64,000 nt of DNA from Bipolaris cookei. Lineage: Eukaryota; Ascomycota; Dothideomycetes; Pleosporales; Pleosporaceae. The position numbers and the translations under genes are program-made. The stretch is from NCBI GenBank assembly GCA_002286855.1, contig NRSV01000055.1, positions 1-64,000 on the forward strand, in the 5' to 3' direction. The notes below the pieces were generated by a model. That model was not told the DNA's origin. It was given only the letters and a program-made list of their open reading frames with translations, and did not search any database. Each line of letters opens with the position of its first letter. Position 1 is the first letter of the stretch. This document shows, piece by piece, positions 29,898 to 41,997 of this stretch.

Positions 29898-32165
29898 TTA
29901 CGAAACCCTCTTCGGTGCACTATACCCACCCCGGTCAAGCAACAGCAATGCAAACATACCACCCATAACCGGTCTCGCCTTGAACTCGATTCCGGGGGGG
30001 AACGTCCCATCATTCGTCTGATAAAGGTCGGTAAACGGCCTACTCGTCGGCGTCTCGTTCACCCAAGTCGCCAAATCACGCAAAAACATGTTTCGAGTTT
30101 CGTCGCTCGCGATGGCGGCGCAAAAGACTTCCCAGTCGGATTTTGTATAGTATTTATTTCGCGTGTCCAGGGGGACACCGTATTTTTCTTTCACAGTGGG
30201 GTAGTATGCGGATTGAATATCGTAGACTTGTTGAGGGACAAGATCGAGTTTGAGCAGGCGGTCGTTGTAGAGATTGTAAAGCAGACCGTGGGTGCTGGCG
30301 TTTCCGTAGTTAAGGATGGCGTGAGGGGGGTTGGTGGCGTTATTGATACCGAGTTGTTGCCACTCAGAGATGTAGTTGTGCGCAATGGACGTGTAGTTTC
30401 GAGCGTCGGCGGTTTCGTTGATTAGCCTTGACATGCGCGACATGGCTTCGATGCCGATGATGCCCTTGAGAGCGAGGTTAGTTTGGTTCACAAGATGGCC
30501 GGCGAAATCATCTGTTGATAGTTGCTCTGCGGGGTAGAGACTGTCTTGGACAAGATACTCGGTCCATTGCTTGAGGATCTTGTAATGCTGCCGGATATAG
30601 TCAGTGTTTCCGGATAGCTGGACATATTCCAGGACCATGACCATATGGTTTCCGCACTCTTCTAACGGCATAGGCTCATCTTGACCATCCGGGTGACCCG
30701 TCGCATTCGGGTAGTGGGTACCCAGATCGTGGATTGCCCACTTGTTTGGATAGTGCCCGCTCTCTTGGTTTTCGAAATGGGGATCGAGCATCAACTTCAT
30801 CAACTCAGGATTGGTGTAGTAGAAGATTGGCGAGGCAGGATAAATGACATCCACCGTCTGCGTGTTGCCATTTGATGAAATCTCCTTGAGAAACAGGTAA
30901 TGCTTCTCCTCAGTTCCGACGAGTTGAGTGGCGCCAAATGCCTGGCGGGCTGCCAGGGTCGTCAAAATGGCGTAATCATCTCCTCCAGCTGCTTTTGAGT
31001 CGCTTGAGATCTGATCGTCGAGCTGACTGGAGAGCTTATTTGCCTCGGAATAGTCTTTGTAAAAGAATGAAAATGCTGAAAGATCATCTGCAAAATAGCT
31101 CTTCCATAATGAAGGTAGAGTCGTAAGTCCTCCAGCGCCCAGAAACTGGATGGCATCGTCTTGACACACACCGATGGTAAACAGCTGGCTTTTCGCCTCC
31201 GAGCCTACTGTCTGCATGTCTAGAGAGTAGGCAAAAACAGGCCATTGGTCGTTGATTGCTCGGAAATTGGTATCTTGTGAGTTGTCGAGCTTGCTGTTGT
31301 TGTGGAAAGTTTCACGGACTTTGATATCTGCACCAGACATGTACGTCAATCCCTCTACTAATTTAGTCCCATAGTACTGAATGTGTCAGACTCTAAGTAC
31401 ACAGCAACAAGTAAATGACAGCACTTACCCAGTTTCCCCATTCTGCCCGATCATTGAATTCGCTAAAGGTCTGTTGGTTCTGCTTCCACACCTTGTGGTA
31501 ATGTATGCCGTCTGATGTGGTGCCAAAATCCCACTCGGCTATAGCACCGACGTCACCAGATGTCCACTCTATCCATTGATTAGTCGCCATCCCATTTCAT
31601 TGAGAATTTTCTGCTTACCAGCACTAATATCAGTATAGATTTGAACACTGTGCTCTGAGCCATCTAACGCCGAGACTTCGACTTCTATGTAAGAGAAGAG
31701 AAGTGATTGTCGCTTAAAGTCGGTTGGAGTAAGTGGTGACAAAAATGCGACCTTGAGTTGGACTTTGTCATCGGCATTGAAGGTGAAGATACTTTTGGTT
31801 GATGTGTACTCAAATGAGGTTTGATTGGCAAAGTCTTTGAAGCCGCTCGGTGCGCCCATCCAGAGTAGAGTTTTTCCATCAACCTTGATCATGCCCGCCC
31901 AACCTAGCCACTGGCCGCTGTAGACAGTTAGTTTAGATGTTCAAAAAATATTCTTGAGGAAAACGAACGTCCAGAATGATGGCCACTGGCCTGGTAGGTA
32001 CCCGCCATTTCCACCGCTGCTTCCTGCAGGTAACCATGTACTCAGATAAGGACTTTTGACAGCTAGTGGCAACGACGGAGGACGCGCCGGAATAAAAGTT
32101 GAACTGGATTGAGTGACAGCTGTTCGAAGCAGGCTACAGAGCCCGACTAACAAAGGAAGACGCAT
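29898..32165 (-). CDS. Secreted glutaminase, GtaA family
   Basis: Four exons (32165-31969, 31917-31619, 31568-31429, 31376-29898) with introns of 51, 50 and 52 nt; 704 aa. The GtaA family is known from Aspergillus oryzae as an extracellular glutaminase. The N-terminus MRLPLLVGLCSLLRTAVTQS is a signal peptide. The junctions restore FWTGQWLGWAGMIKVDG, ISAEWTSGDVGAIAEW and EWGNWYYGTKLVEG, all typical of the DUF5127/DUF4965/DUF1793 architecture. Later landmarks are NDQWPVFAYSLD, WAIHDLGTHYPNATGH and the C-terminal GGMFALLLLDRGGY. The start is the ATG at 32163-32165. Several N-x-S/T sites fit a secreted glycoprotein. Substrate preference for glutamine is family knowledge, not shown by the sequence. 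Confidence 0.9.
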
Positions 32166-33795
32166 AATCAGCACTAGGCACTGTTGGCAAGTGAATATAC
32201 GAAGATTTGGGAGAAGCCATAGCCATCAGATGTTATATACACGGATTTGATCCGCCCTTGTCCGGGGTCACATTGCGCCCACTGCAGCTAGCCATGGGAG
32301 AGGTAACAGGTATGCGGATATGAATAGAAGGCGCCAGACTTAACCCCGAAAGTTTCCTGGGGTAGGTAATCAGCACTAGTCTCAGGCCGGCCATTGAGCA
32401 ATCTCCTTATGGCCGTGAATGACAACGAGCTAATTTCATATAAACATAAGCAGCACTTGATCTCGTTGGTGCGAATCCACGTGGGGACATGTTTGTATCA
32501 CTTTGCGTTGTCAGTTGTACATCCGCAAACATGTATCAACGGTGCGACAGGCGTGGGGAAAATTGACCACAACGAAAATCAGGCCGGTACCAAATAAAAG
32601 CTGAGTAGAGACACGGCTAAGATCAGCAGTAAGTCCAGCGCATTCTTAGTAGCACACCTGACCTGATTCAAAAGATTGTGTTTGGCCTGCCAGTCTGGAT
32701 CGAGGGCACGAGGCTTTTCAGTACAGCAGCGCTTCATTTATTGAGGACCATGAAGAATGACTAAGTCGAGCCTGATCATGCGCTTCGTTGTTAGCCCCTT
32801 GCTGTGAGATCCAGGGGTTGCGTGGCAGGCCAGGGTTTTGTCTGAGTGATCTTGGCGAACGATGGTTTGCTTCGTGCAGGAGCGGATTCAGCGCCAGCAG
32901 ACTTGACGATACCTCATGACTCTACCTTGGTTGGTGTTGAGGAGTGACGCAATACAGATGGCTAGCGGCAAAAGGCACAAGATAGGATGGGGTTGCCAGG
33001 CGCCGTTTGACGTTGGTATTGGCACGGGCGTTGGCGTAGGCGCTGGCGCTGGCGCTGGTGCTGGTGCTGGTGCTGGTGCTGGTAGCAGCATGGGCGTACG
33101 CATTGAGCAAGTGCTAGCAGGTGCATGATGCGGGGAAGGCTTGCATGCACCCTGCCGTACTTTACCTCCAATAGCAAAGTGCCATCGGCTCACCTGCAAC
33201 TTTACAGTCACTCGAGTGTGTAATCACACTGGACAGAACCAAGCTGTATAGGCCAAAAGTCACGGCTGTCAAGGGAGCACTTTACGTAGCATGGCCACGT
33301 TTCGATCAGAGAGCATGTGTTCCAACAGCTTTATCAGTCTTCGCATTGAGAGTCAAGCAGTATTCATTCTAGAGCTAGTATCAATTTAATTGACTTCCTC
33401 ATACATACAACAACCAGCCAACATGAGCCTATGATGCGTCTCTCGGACTGCAACACGTTGAACCAAGGTAATCACTGCTACCACAGCACCAAGTAAAGCA
33501 CAATGCATCATGAGATCCTTCCATCCATAGACCCGATCCTTCCAACCATTGCTGAGCCAACGCCAGAAACAACCATAATCGTAAGTGAAATGACGGAAGT
33601 AGGGTATCCAAAAGCCAATCCATGTGACTAAAGCGAACAATATCAGGTCATAGGCGAGGACCTCGGAGTGGGAAATTAGTGTGAACAAGAGAAGAAAAAG
33701 AAAATAGAAGCGACGCCAATAGAAAATCCCAGTGCATGATGTAGCCCGACCCACGCAACACCAAACATAATTTTATACAATCAGAATCCATCGTA
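32166..33795. other. Intergenic with a GCTGGY hexamer repeat
   Basis: This covers the glutaminase promoter and the 3' flank of the kinase. A hexanucleotide repeat (GCTGGC/GCTGGT) occupies about 33041-33083. A 122-codon frame at 33386-33754 on the minus strand starts with GTG and lies directly behind the kinase stop, so I treat it as 3' UTR. No other gene is supported. Confidence 0.6.
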
Positions 33796-35667
33796 TCACG
33801 ACTGGGCAACCCATGGACGGGGAACATTCTCGAAGCGCTCTGCACAGCCGCGAAGCCAAGCACAGTCCAACACATCATGGACATTCCAGCGCCTTTCGTA
33901 GTCAATGTCAAGACAACCCCGGACCAGGGCCAGCGCGTCCTCGATACAGCCATCTTGGGCAGCTTCCGAGTTGCGAATAGCCTCCTCATCCCATTGGCAG
34001 CTTTGAATCTTCTCCATGGTCTTGATGTCAAGACCGTCATTGAAGGGTAGAGTGGCGGTGAGCAGAGCGTACACTACTACGCCGAATGCCCACATGTCAG
34101 CCGCAGGAGAAAAGACAGGCCCAGATGTGTTGAAGAGCTCGGGAGCAGCATACTGTAAGCTGCCAGCAATCGACGTGCTAGTCTCCGATCCATCAAGAGG
34201 TTGCGGCTCTGGTCCATCTCGCTGGTCGCTGATGATGAAGTCGGCCATTCCAAAATCACACAGAAGGACATCGCCGCCCTCGCTTTCTGCATTGGGCACA
34301 GTCATGTCAAGGAGACAGTTTTCGAGCTTGATGTCGCGATGCACGACCTGGACGTCATTGTGCAGGTAGCGCATGGCCGATGCCAATTGGTAGGCATAGC
34401 GCTTGACTAAGTGTGCTGGCAGCCCGTTTGCCTTCTTCTTGCGCGTCTCTCGAATCAAATCAAACAATGTTCCGCCCCTGTTCAGCTTGGTGATGCAGAA
34501 TGTAGCATAGTCGGTCGTGTAGACTCTCAGCAGAGGAATGATGTAAGGATGCCGTAGAAAACGCCAAATCTCCACCTCATGGTCAAACTGTGTCTGAATC
34601 TGCTCATTCTCTAGCTCGGACTTGTTTTGCTGCGTCTTGTGCACAATCTTAACCGCGTCAATGACGGGCTTGCCATTCTCCATGCTCGTAACCTCCTTGA
34701 CAACGCTAAAGCCGCCGTAGCCAATTTGCTTTCCGATAATGTACTCACTGTCGTAGCCAATGCCCTGACCCTCGTCGTCTGGTTGGGGTGGTTTGATGGG
34801 TGCCTCGGAAGCCTTGTAACGCGCAAGGAATGAAGCAGCCGGTGACATGGATGACAGCGAGCGGCCAGAACGGGTAGATGATCGCCGACTAGCACGCCTA
34901 AGGCTTCCATCCTCGCCAATCTCGGACCGGAAGCTCTTGTTTCGAGGAAAGCCAATGCGCCGTGGGGAAGGCGAGAAGAGTGGGAACTCCAAGGGTGAGG
35001 TGGCCTGCATTGGCGAAAGCATATAGTCGGACGGGGTCTCCAGCGGCGTTTGTGCTTCGTCAAGTGGTGGTGAGGCCGTAGCATCAGACGTCAGTGATGC
35101 AACCTGGTCGGGGTACTCGTTGTCTCGTACCAGACCGTCAATGGGGGCCTGGGCGAGGGGGAATCGAGAGCCGCCAACGCGGTACTGCATGCCTCTACGT
35201 GCCGCATAAGGCAGCTCGAGATAGTCCTGCTCATCAGAGTAGCTTCCGTTTTCAGGGTGGTGCGACTGCAACTGGCGTGCACTCTTGGGGACGGGGACGC
35301 CCAGGCCGACACCTTCCCCAGAGTCGAGGCGGACCTCGTCATTGAAGCTGATGCTCGTCTTGCGCTGCCGGAACCGAGCCAGGTAGTCATCGTCGCTGCC
35401 GCTTCCGCTGCTGCCTACGGCTAGGGAGCCGACATGGCCGAAGTCGCCCTGCTGGTCGGCGGGGTAGGCGCCATGGGAGGTTGACTTTAGGTCTTGAGCA
35501 GCCTCAAGCTCAGCAGTGAGCTGCGACGGGCCATGGCCGGCGTGGGGCGAGTCTTTGCGGGAGAGGGGCGCGAAAGAGGCAAAGGTCGAGGCGACAGGCT
35601 TGCGCGGCGTCGAGGTGTCGAGTCTGAGCTTCTGGAAAGAGTGTGAGGGGTCTGAAGTCGGGGCCAT
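33796..35667 (-). CDS. Serine/threonine protein kinase (CAMK-like), 623 aa
   Basis: Single exon starting at the ATG at 35667. Residues 1-300 are low-complexity and rich in Ser/Pro/Arg, with many possible phosphosites (SPRRIGFPRNKSF, RRASRRSSTRSGRS), probably regulatory. The kinase domain spans about 309-605. It has a glycine loop (IGYGGFSVV, 315-323), catalytic Lys340 (IDAVKIV), HRDIKLEN (443-450), DFG (471-473) and APE (508-510), so it should be active. A long insert follows DFG (about 478-500). The general look is that of fungal CAMK/NPR1-like kinases, but I cannot assign an ortholog. It is divergently arranged with VAC8 across a 1.7-kb promoter region. Confidence 0.92.
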   Translation of the reverse strand: MAPTSDPSHSFQKLRLDTSTPRKPVASTFASFAPLSRKDSPHAGHGPSQLTAELEAAQDLKSTSHGAYPADQQGDFGHVGSLAVGSSGSGSDDDYLARFRQRKTSISFNDEVRLDSGEGVGLGVPVPKSARQLQSHHPENGSYSDEQDYLELPYAARRGMQYRVGGSRFPLAQAPIDGLVRDNEYPDQVASLTSDATASPPLDEAQTPLETPSDYMLSPMQATSPLEFPLFSPSPRRIGFPRNKSFRSEIGEDGSLRRASRRSSTRSGRSLSSMSPAASFLARYKASEAPIKPPQPDDEGQGIGYDSEYIIGKQIGYGGFSVVKEVTSMENGKPVIDAVKIVHKTQQNKSELENEQIQTQFDHEVEIWRFLRHPYIIPLLRVYTTDYATFCITKLNRGGTLFDLIRETRKKKANGLPAHLVKRYAYQLASAMRYLHNDVQVVHRDIKLENCLLDMTVPNAESEGGDVLLCDFGMADFIISDQRDGPEPQPLDGSETSTSIAGSLQYAAPELFNTSGPVFSPAADMWAFGVVVYALLTATLPFNDGLDIKTMEKIQSCQWDEEAIRNSEAAQDGCIEDALALVRGCLDIDYERRWNVHDVLDCAWLRGCAERFENVPRPWVAQS

Positions 35668-37331
35668 TAAACCGGTTGTACAGTGAATGCAAACCTCTGT
35701 CAGCGCCGGCGGCGACGGCGGGCGGGAGTAGTATTAATATGCGTCGTGGTCGTGGGGCTGAGGCGAGGAAGGGAAAGGGAAGGTTTGCGGCAGCCAAGGG
35801 CGAAACCGGGAAGGGGAGGTAATAGGATTATGTCGTGGTGGGCGGGAGGCAGCGACGTGGTGCTAGCGGAACGGTAAAATTACGGTCGCGCCCGGGCTGC
35901 GATGTGCCTGCGTAGTAATGGCTTGGGGGTGGCAATGTCAATGCTACCGCGCAGCGAGCATAGAGATGGGCCGAGGGCAGGAGGTGAGCAATTAAAAGGG
36001 GATGGATGCTGGGGGACGGATGTGCACGAGTGTACGAGTGTGTGTGCCGCAGCTCTTTGTCTTTTTTTCTTCTTGTTTCTTTTTTGCGCAAGCCTGACGG
36101 CGGCGCAGCTTTTGTGGTCGGCCCATCCCCCACGCATGTTGTTAATAGGCGGCAGTCAGCAGAGGGCGCAGGCAAATGTGTGGTGGGATGCAGAGCACGT
36201 GAGCAGCCGAGCAGCCATGCACGCAGCGCCGGTAGCGGGCCTATGGGAGCTCGAGGGCGACGCCGGAGCGAAGATTTGTGCGGCCTCTAGAGGACTCTAG
36301 TCGACCGTTGTTGAGCCTGGCGGGCGAGAGACTGCCGTGGTTGGTGGCAGCAGAGACATAACCTTTGGCAGCTAACACGGTCGCCTACCCCGCCCGGAGG
36401 CAACATTTGGGCTGCGCTTGTGGGGGCATGGTGGCAGTATGTAAGTACAGTGTGTACGGCGCATATGTACTCCTACATACACACACACATGCGAGGTACA
36501 TGTGCCGGGCCAACTACTCTGTTCTGCTGCTGTGGGTGGTGCTGGTGTCGTGGACAGACAGGGTGGGCCTTTCGGGAAAAAGAGGGTTGGCGGTGCAAGG
36601 CCCAGTTGCGGCCCGCAGGACACTGAGCACAAGCAAGACGGGCAGAGTGGATGGGCAGAGTGGGTTTGACGCCGCCGTGACTGCTGGAGACAGACTCTGC
36701 GCTGCTGGCCAGGGACGAATGGCGAGGGACGCATGGCGACACTTATCGTGAGCGCAGCCCCGGCGTCTTTGCTGGCCTGGCGAACACGTCAAGCGGCCGG
36801 GGGCAGAGACATGACGTCGCCCGCTGTGCTGGACGCCGCCCCCGTTGGCTCACCGCAACAACAGCAGCAGCTAGGCCGTTTGCACGCTGCCCCAGCCCCG
36901 TTTGGTGGACGAGCGGGCGTGGTGCTGCCGTTGGTGCTGTCTGGCGTGCATTGCGCGTGTCTAATCTCGCCTTCCTCGACGCCTCTAGGTGACCCTTGCT
37001 TCCTTGCTGGCGCTGGCTGCATGCCCGGGCGACGCTTCCGCTCACTAGCACCACCAGCTCAACTCCCGCCAAGCAAGGGCGTGCGCGCATCCAACCTCGA
37101 CACGCCCGCTGGGTGACAACAGCACCAGAGCTCGTCGACCCCATCGCACCGGCCCCAACCCGTCCACCACCATCTCCGCCATCACCATCACCACCACTGC
37201 CGCATCCATCGCCTGTTGCCCGCCCTCTGCCCTGCGCGACTGGTCCCGCTGCACACTCGACTTCTCGCTCCCGCCCCATCACCACTACACGCCTCCGCCC
37301 GCCCGGACTGCGAGCGCCAGCGCCTGTAGCC
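35668..37331. other. Shared promoter region of kinase and VAC8
   Basis: 1.66 kb between two divergent starts. It is GC-rich towards VAC8, with pyrimidine-rich blocks at 37130-37320 and a short (AC)n run near 36478. Many long but overlapping frames on both strands reflect high GC, not genes. No element could be assigned to either gene. Confidence 0.6.
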
Positions 37332-39332
37332 ATGGGCATCTCCGACCTCTGCTACCGTTTCTTCTGCTGCGGCGGTCAGTATTCTCGCAACTGCATGCCT
37401 TGCCTGAGCCTTGCTAACTGACCGTCGCCCTCTGCAGCCCGCTCGAGGGACAGCATATACGATCCCGTGCTCGCAGATAGCGAGAGGGAAGCTGTTGCCG
37501 ACCTGCTTGGCTTCCTCGAAAATGTACGCCCACCCGCCCTCTGCACCACCACTGCACCCTGCTAACCTGCTCACAGCGAGCCGAGACCGACTTCTTCTCT
37601 GGGGAGCCCCTCCGCGCGCTCAGCACGCTCGTCTACTCGGACAACATTGATTTGCAGCGGTCGGCAAGCTTGACTTTTGCTGAGATAACAGAGCGAGGTA
37701 CTTGGCCCAGCCTCACCACCATCATTGACACACCTAACCACCTTTGACACAGATGTACGAGAGGTCGACCGTGACACGCTTGAGCCCATTCTGTTCCTGC
37801 TCCAGAACCCAGATATCGAGGTACAGCGTGCCGCCAGTGCCGCCCTGGGCAATCTTGCCGTCAACAGTATGTACATGCCGCAGCTCTTGCAAGTCTCTTC
37901 TAACCCTTGCAGCCGAAAACAAGGTGGCCATTGTCGCTCTCGGTGGCCTGGCGCCCCTGATCAAGCAGATGAACTCGCCCAATGTTGAGGTGCAGTGCAA
38001 CGCCGTCGGATGCATCACCAACCTGGCTACCCACGAAGACAACAAGGCCAAAATTGCACGATCAGGCGCCCTCCAGCCCCTCACCCGCCTCGCAAAATCA
38101 AAGGACATGCGCGTCCAGAGGAATGCGACGGGTGCGCTGCTCAACATGACACACTCAGGTATGGCTGCTTTTCTGATTAGTCCATAGTCTATGCTCACAC
38201 GATAACAGACGACAACCGACAGCAGCTGGTAAACGCCGGCGCAATCCCCGTACTCGTTCAGCTGCTCTCTTCATCCGATGTCGACGTTCAGTACTACTGC
38301 ACCACCGCCCTCAGCAACATCGCCGTCGACTCGAGTAACCGCGCCAAGTTGGCACAGACCGAAGGCAGGCTGGTTGGCTCCTTGGTCCATCTCATGGAGT
38401 CTTCGTCGCCCAAAGTCCAGTGCCAGGCCGCCCTCGCCCTTCGCAACCTTGCTTCTGATGAGCGTTACCAGCTTGAGATTGTGCGCGCTCGTGGTCTGCC
38501 GTCTCTTCTTCGTCTCCTCCAATCCTCATACCTACCGCTTATTCTATCCGCCGTCGCATGCATACGAAACATCTCCATCCACCCCGCCAATGAGTCACCG
38601 ATTATCGAAGCCGGTTTCCTCAAGCCCCTCGTAGACCTACTCGGCTCCACCGACAATGACGAGATTCAATGTCACGCCATATCTACACTCCGCAACCTCG
38701 CTGCCAGCTCTGACAAGAACAAGCAATTGGTCCTCGAGGCTGGAGCTGTGCAAAAGTGCAAGTCCCTTGTACTGAACGTGCGACTTCCAGTGCAATCAGA
38801 AATGACTGCGGCCATTGCTGTACTTGCACTGAGTGAGGAACTGAAACCTCACCTGCTGAACCTGGGCGTCTTTGACGTCCTCATCCCACTTACCGAATCC
38901 GAAAGTATCGAGGTGCAGGGCAACAGCGCTGCTGCATTGGGCAACCTGTCATCAAAAGGTAAATCTGATGCGTCTTTGTTCTTTCAGCCACTAACAGAAG
39001 CAGTGGGCGATTACTCGATCTTCATCCAAAACTGGACGGAACCCGCCGGCGGAATCCATGGTTACCTGCGCCGTTTCCTCGCTAGCGGCGACCCAACATT
39101 CCAGCACATTGCCATCTGGACACTCCTACAATTACTCGAATCCGAAGACTCAAGATTGATGGAGCACATCAGCAAGTCGAACGAGATCATCGACATGGTC
39201 ACTGAGATTGCCGAACGCAACATCGAGTCGGACGACGAAGACAACGAGGACGGCGAGGGCGAGGTCGTCACCCTTGCACGCAGGTGTCTTGAGCTGCTAG
39301 GCAAGAGCCCCAAGACATTTGTCGAAGGATAG
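37332..39332 (+). CDS. VAC8: Vacuolar armadillo-repeat protein Vac8
   Basis: Seven exons: 37332-37374, 37438-37523, 37577-37697, 37753-37866, 37913-38158, 38209-38958 and 39004-39332; 562 aa. Vac8 is a vacuole-membrane adaptor with roles in inheritance, fusion, nucleus-vacuole junctions and autophagy. The N-terminus MGISDLCYRFFCCG has Gly2 for myristoylation and Cys7, 12 and 13 for palmitoylation. Armadillo repeats run from about residue 80, with repeated signatures such as VQRAASAALGNLAVN, VQCNAVGCITNLATH, VQRNATGALLNMTHS and VQCQAALALRNLAS. The tail is acidic (ESDDEDNEDGEGE). All introns are 45-63 nt. The sixth (45 nt) is a multiple of three without stops. Removing it restores GNLSSKVGDYSIFIQ, the expected family sequence. 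Confidence 0.95.
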
Positions 39333-39958
39333 AAGACCGTCAGATCGCACTTTATACCCTGTTTATCGGTTGTCGACTGCTTTTTGCGCTCTTGCTCTCA
39401 CCGCCGTATTCGATTTTTCTGATTATGCGTTCATGTTGAAGACTGCTTCTAGGCATCTGGAGGGTTGGCGTTCAGGAGCAGATGTATCCTCAGTATCTCT
39501 AGCGAGCATTGGCGGAGTGGGCTTTTACATACATTGGCATGCACACATGTTACCACTACTCTTACTCCCCCACACCGACAAGAAAAAGAAATTTGTAATT
39601 GATAGATTTGAAGGTCCTTGAGCATCGTGGAAATGAAACAGACGGTGTTCGTTTTTTTCTTTCGATTCCTCGATCCCGGCCGACGTGATTTCGCCCAATG
39701 CCCATGTTATGCTTGAGTGATATATGTAGTTCAACGGTGAACCAAATGCGTAAAAGTCCTGGGTGCAAATAGAACCATTGTAATTGGTTGAGTCCAATGT
39801 CACAGCGGAAGGCCCTTGCTAAGTGCGCCCCTCACTCTGACATGTGACGTCGCGTTACTTGAGCTAACGTTGGATCAGCATTGCCTTATCGATAGCCAAA
39901 ATATTTGCGACTTTCTCGAGTCACGCTCTCAGCTTCACTCGAGACAACCACCACAGCG
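39333..39958. other. Intergenic between VAC8 and RPC53
   Basis: This holds the 3' flank of VAC8 and the promoter of the next gene. Short frames only. No RNA gene or repeat was found. Confidence 0.6.
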
Positions 39959-41997
39959 ATGCCGCCCAAACCAAGAGGAAGCGGAAGCGCACGCTCCCGC
40001 GGCGGTGCAAGGGGAGGATCGATCGTAGCGAGAAATGTAACAGACGCAACCGAATCTGTGCAAGATGCGACCCCGCAGAGTACAGTTCCTGCAGCTGCCA
40101 CAGGAGATTCGGTTGAGCCAGTAATCCCCAAGGAAGAGGATAGCGACTCAAAGCCCGTCGTGAATGAAGAAAGCGCGCTGAATACAACCGAATCAAAAGC
40201 TTCATCTTCGGCGACAGCATCGTATGAACTCTCTCTTCCACGCACGACACCTATGATGCTGATGACTATGCGATAGTGCTGCCGAATCGCCCCAAGCTGG
40301 AACGGAACCGAGCGCTCGCGCCCCCGTACAGAGACTAGGCAGTTTGCAAGGCTCAGTGCCTCCTTCCCGATCCGCGTCACCATCCGTACGCGGCCGTGGC
40401 GGTACAGCCCGAGGCAAGAGAGGTGTCAAGACGCCCGCGTTCACAGGTAGACGAAGTAAAGAAGAGCGAGACGCCATTGCAAAAGAGCAGGCAGCCCGCG
40501 ACCGCGAACGGACAAAGGAACAGGTCGCTGCAGACAAGAAGAGAGAAGCTGACGCATTGAGAGCAGCTAGGCGTGAGGCCAACAAACAGAAAAATGCACG
40601 AGGTGGATTCAGCGGAGTGGCTAGCGGGCCATTCTCGCTAGGAAGCTCCAGAGAAGGCACGTTAATTTTTTCGAATATGGGTAACTGCGCTGACTGTGGC
40701 TTTAGATAGGAAGAACAATCCGAATCGTGGACACTCTGGTTTTGGCGCAGGATCCGGCTCGCGAGCAGAACGCATCAAGAACGAAGATGGCGACTATGCG
40801 GGCTCGAGTCGGTCTGGAGGCGGAGGCGGGAGTGGAGGCAGTTCTTACATGAAGAGAGAAGATGGCGGATTGATTTCCTCGGATGATGAAGACGATATTA
40901 ATCTGCCACGCAAAGATATTGACCTGATCGAGATCTCTTCTGACGAAGACGAAGCCAAGGACAAAAGTGTGCCGACACAACGCCCCGCAAGGACAGCATT
41001 ACCTGTTCGAATAGGACGGAAAGAACACCAAGAGCGAACATTTGGTATAAACACAGAAGCCAGCTCGGAGACGTCTGCTAAGATAGTCGAACAAGCGGAA
41101 TCGAGCGGACAGTCGCTGGCCACAGCTGCCTCGGACCAAGCTGGCCGAAGATCAAAAGCCAAATCAAAGGATGTGGAGATTACCGGCTCTCGGAAGCAGT
41201 TCAAGGGTGTTTGGCATGACCCGGAAGATTCAGACGTTGCTGTCAAGACCGAGCCCATCAGCGACGACGAGAACATGGCTGATGCTGAACGGGTTGGCTT
41301 GTCTGACGTTCCAGCTCAGTCGGCGGAGAAGGAAGAGCCACAATCGCCGGATGCTGAACGAAAGCCGAAAATCAAAAGGAAGAGTATCGCCGAACCCATC
41401 CTCCAGACTGATGAAGACCGTGCAGAATGGACGCGTTTTCAGTCAAACTTGCGCCACATTCGAGCTGAGCTGGGCCCCGAAGAGGTGCCACATGTTGACG
41501 GGACTGGGGACGTAGCCATGGCAGATGCTGGCAGTGCAGAGAAAAGACCTACAGTGCGAGATAACAATGTTTATCTCTTCCAGATTCCACCCCTGATGCC
41601 AGAAGTGGAACCGCCGTCTGTTAAAAAAGAGGCTTCAGATGCCCAGCCCCCTCAGCCACTCGTTCAGGCTTCAGGAAAAGCGGATGGGAGGATCAAGGTC
41701 GAGGAAGGGAGTTTTTCAGATCCTAATGCCAAGGCCAAGGAAGGGGTCCGCTTTGGAAGTGGACTTGTGGGCAAACTGCGCGTACACAAATCTGGCCGCA
41801 CAACACTGGATTGGGGCGGTACGAGCTTTGAGCTTACACCGGGGAACAGATGCAGCTTCCTACAAGAAGTAGCTAGTGTTGAGATCAGGCCAGAGAACCA
41901 GAGAGTAGCGCCCGAGGATGCAGGGGATGCGATTAGTCTTGGCAGGGTCAAGGGCAAGTTTGTGGTGGTCCCCAACTGGGCGAAGATGCTGGACTAG
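39959..41997 (+). CDS. RPC53: RNA polymerase III subunit RPC4/RPC53
   Basis: Three exons: 39959-40221, 40277-40656 and 40706-41997; 644 aa. It is part of the RPC37-RPC53 dimer of RNA polymerase III, needed for termination and reinitiation. The N-terminal half is disordered: an RGG-like start (MPPKPRGSGSARSRGG), a Lys/Arg/Ala helix with KEERDAIAKEQAARDRERTK, then acidic patches (SSDDEDDINLPRKDIDLIE). The C-terminal RPC4 domain starts near DNNVYLFQIPPLMP. It contains VGKLRVHKSGRTTLDWGG and FELTPG, and ends VVVPNWAKMLD. The first intron is ordinary. The second (40657-40705) only keeps frame if it starts with GC (AG|GCACGT...TTTAG). The nearby GT gives a stop. Confidence 0.9.

Noticed and set aside
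32888..33211. Minus-strand frame with Pro-Ala repeats
   Set aside because: It is produced by the GCTGGY hexamer repeat. No start context or domain.
33386..33754. 122-codon minus-strand frame with hydrophobic segments behind the kinase gene
   Set aside because: It starts with GTG, lies 41 bp after the kinase stop on the same strand, and has no family resemblance. It is most likely 3' UTR.
36365..37421. Several overlapping long frames upstream of VAC8
   Set aside because: High GC gives open frames on both strands. They overlap each other and the promoter and leader of VAC8.
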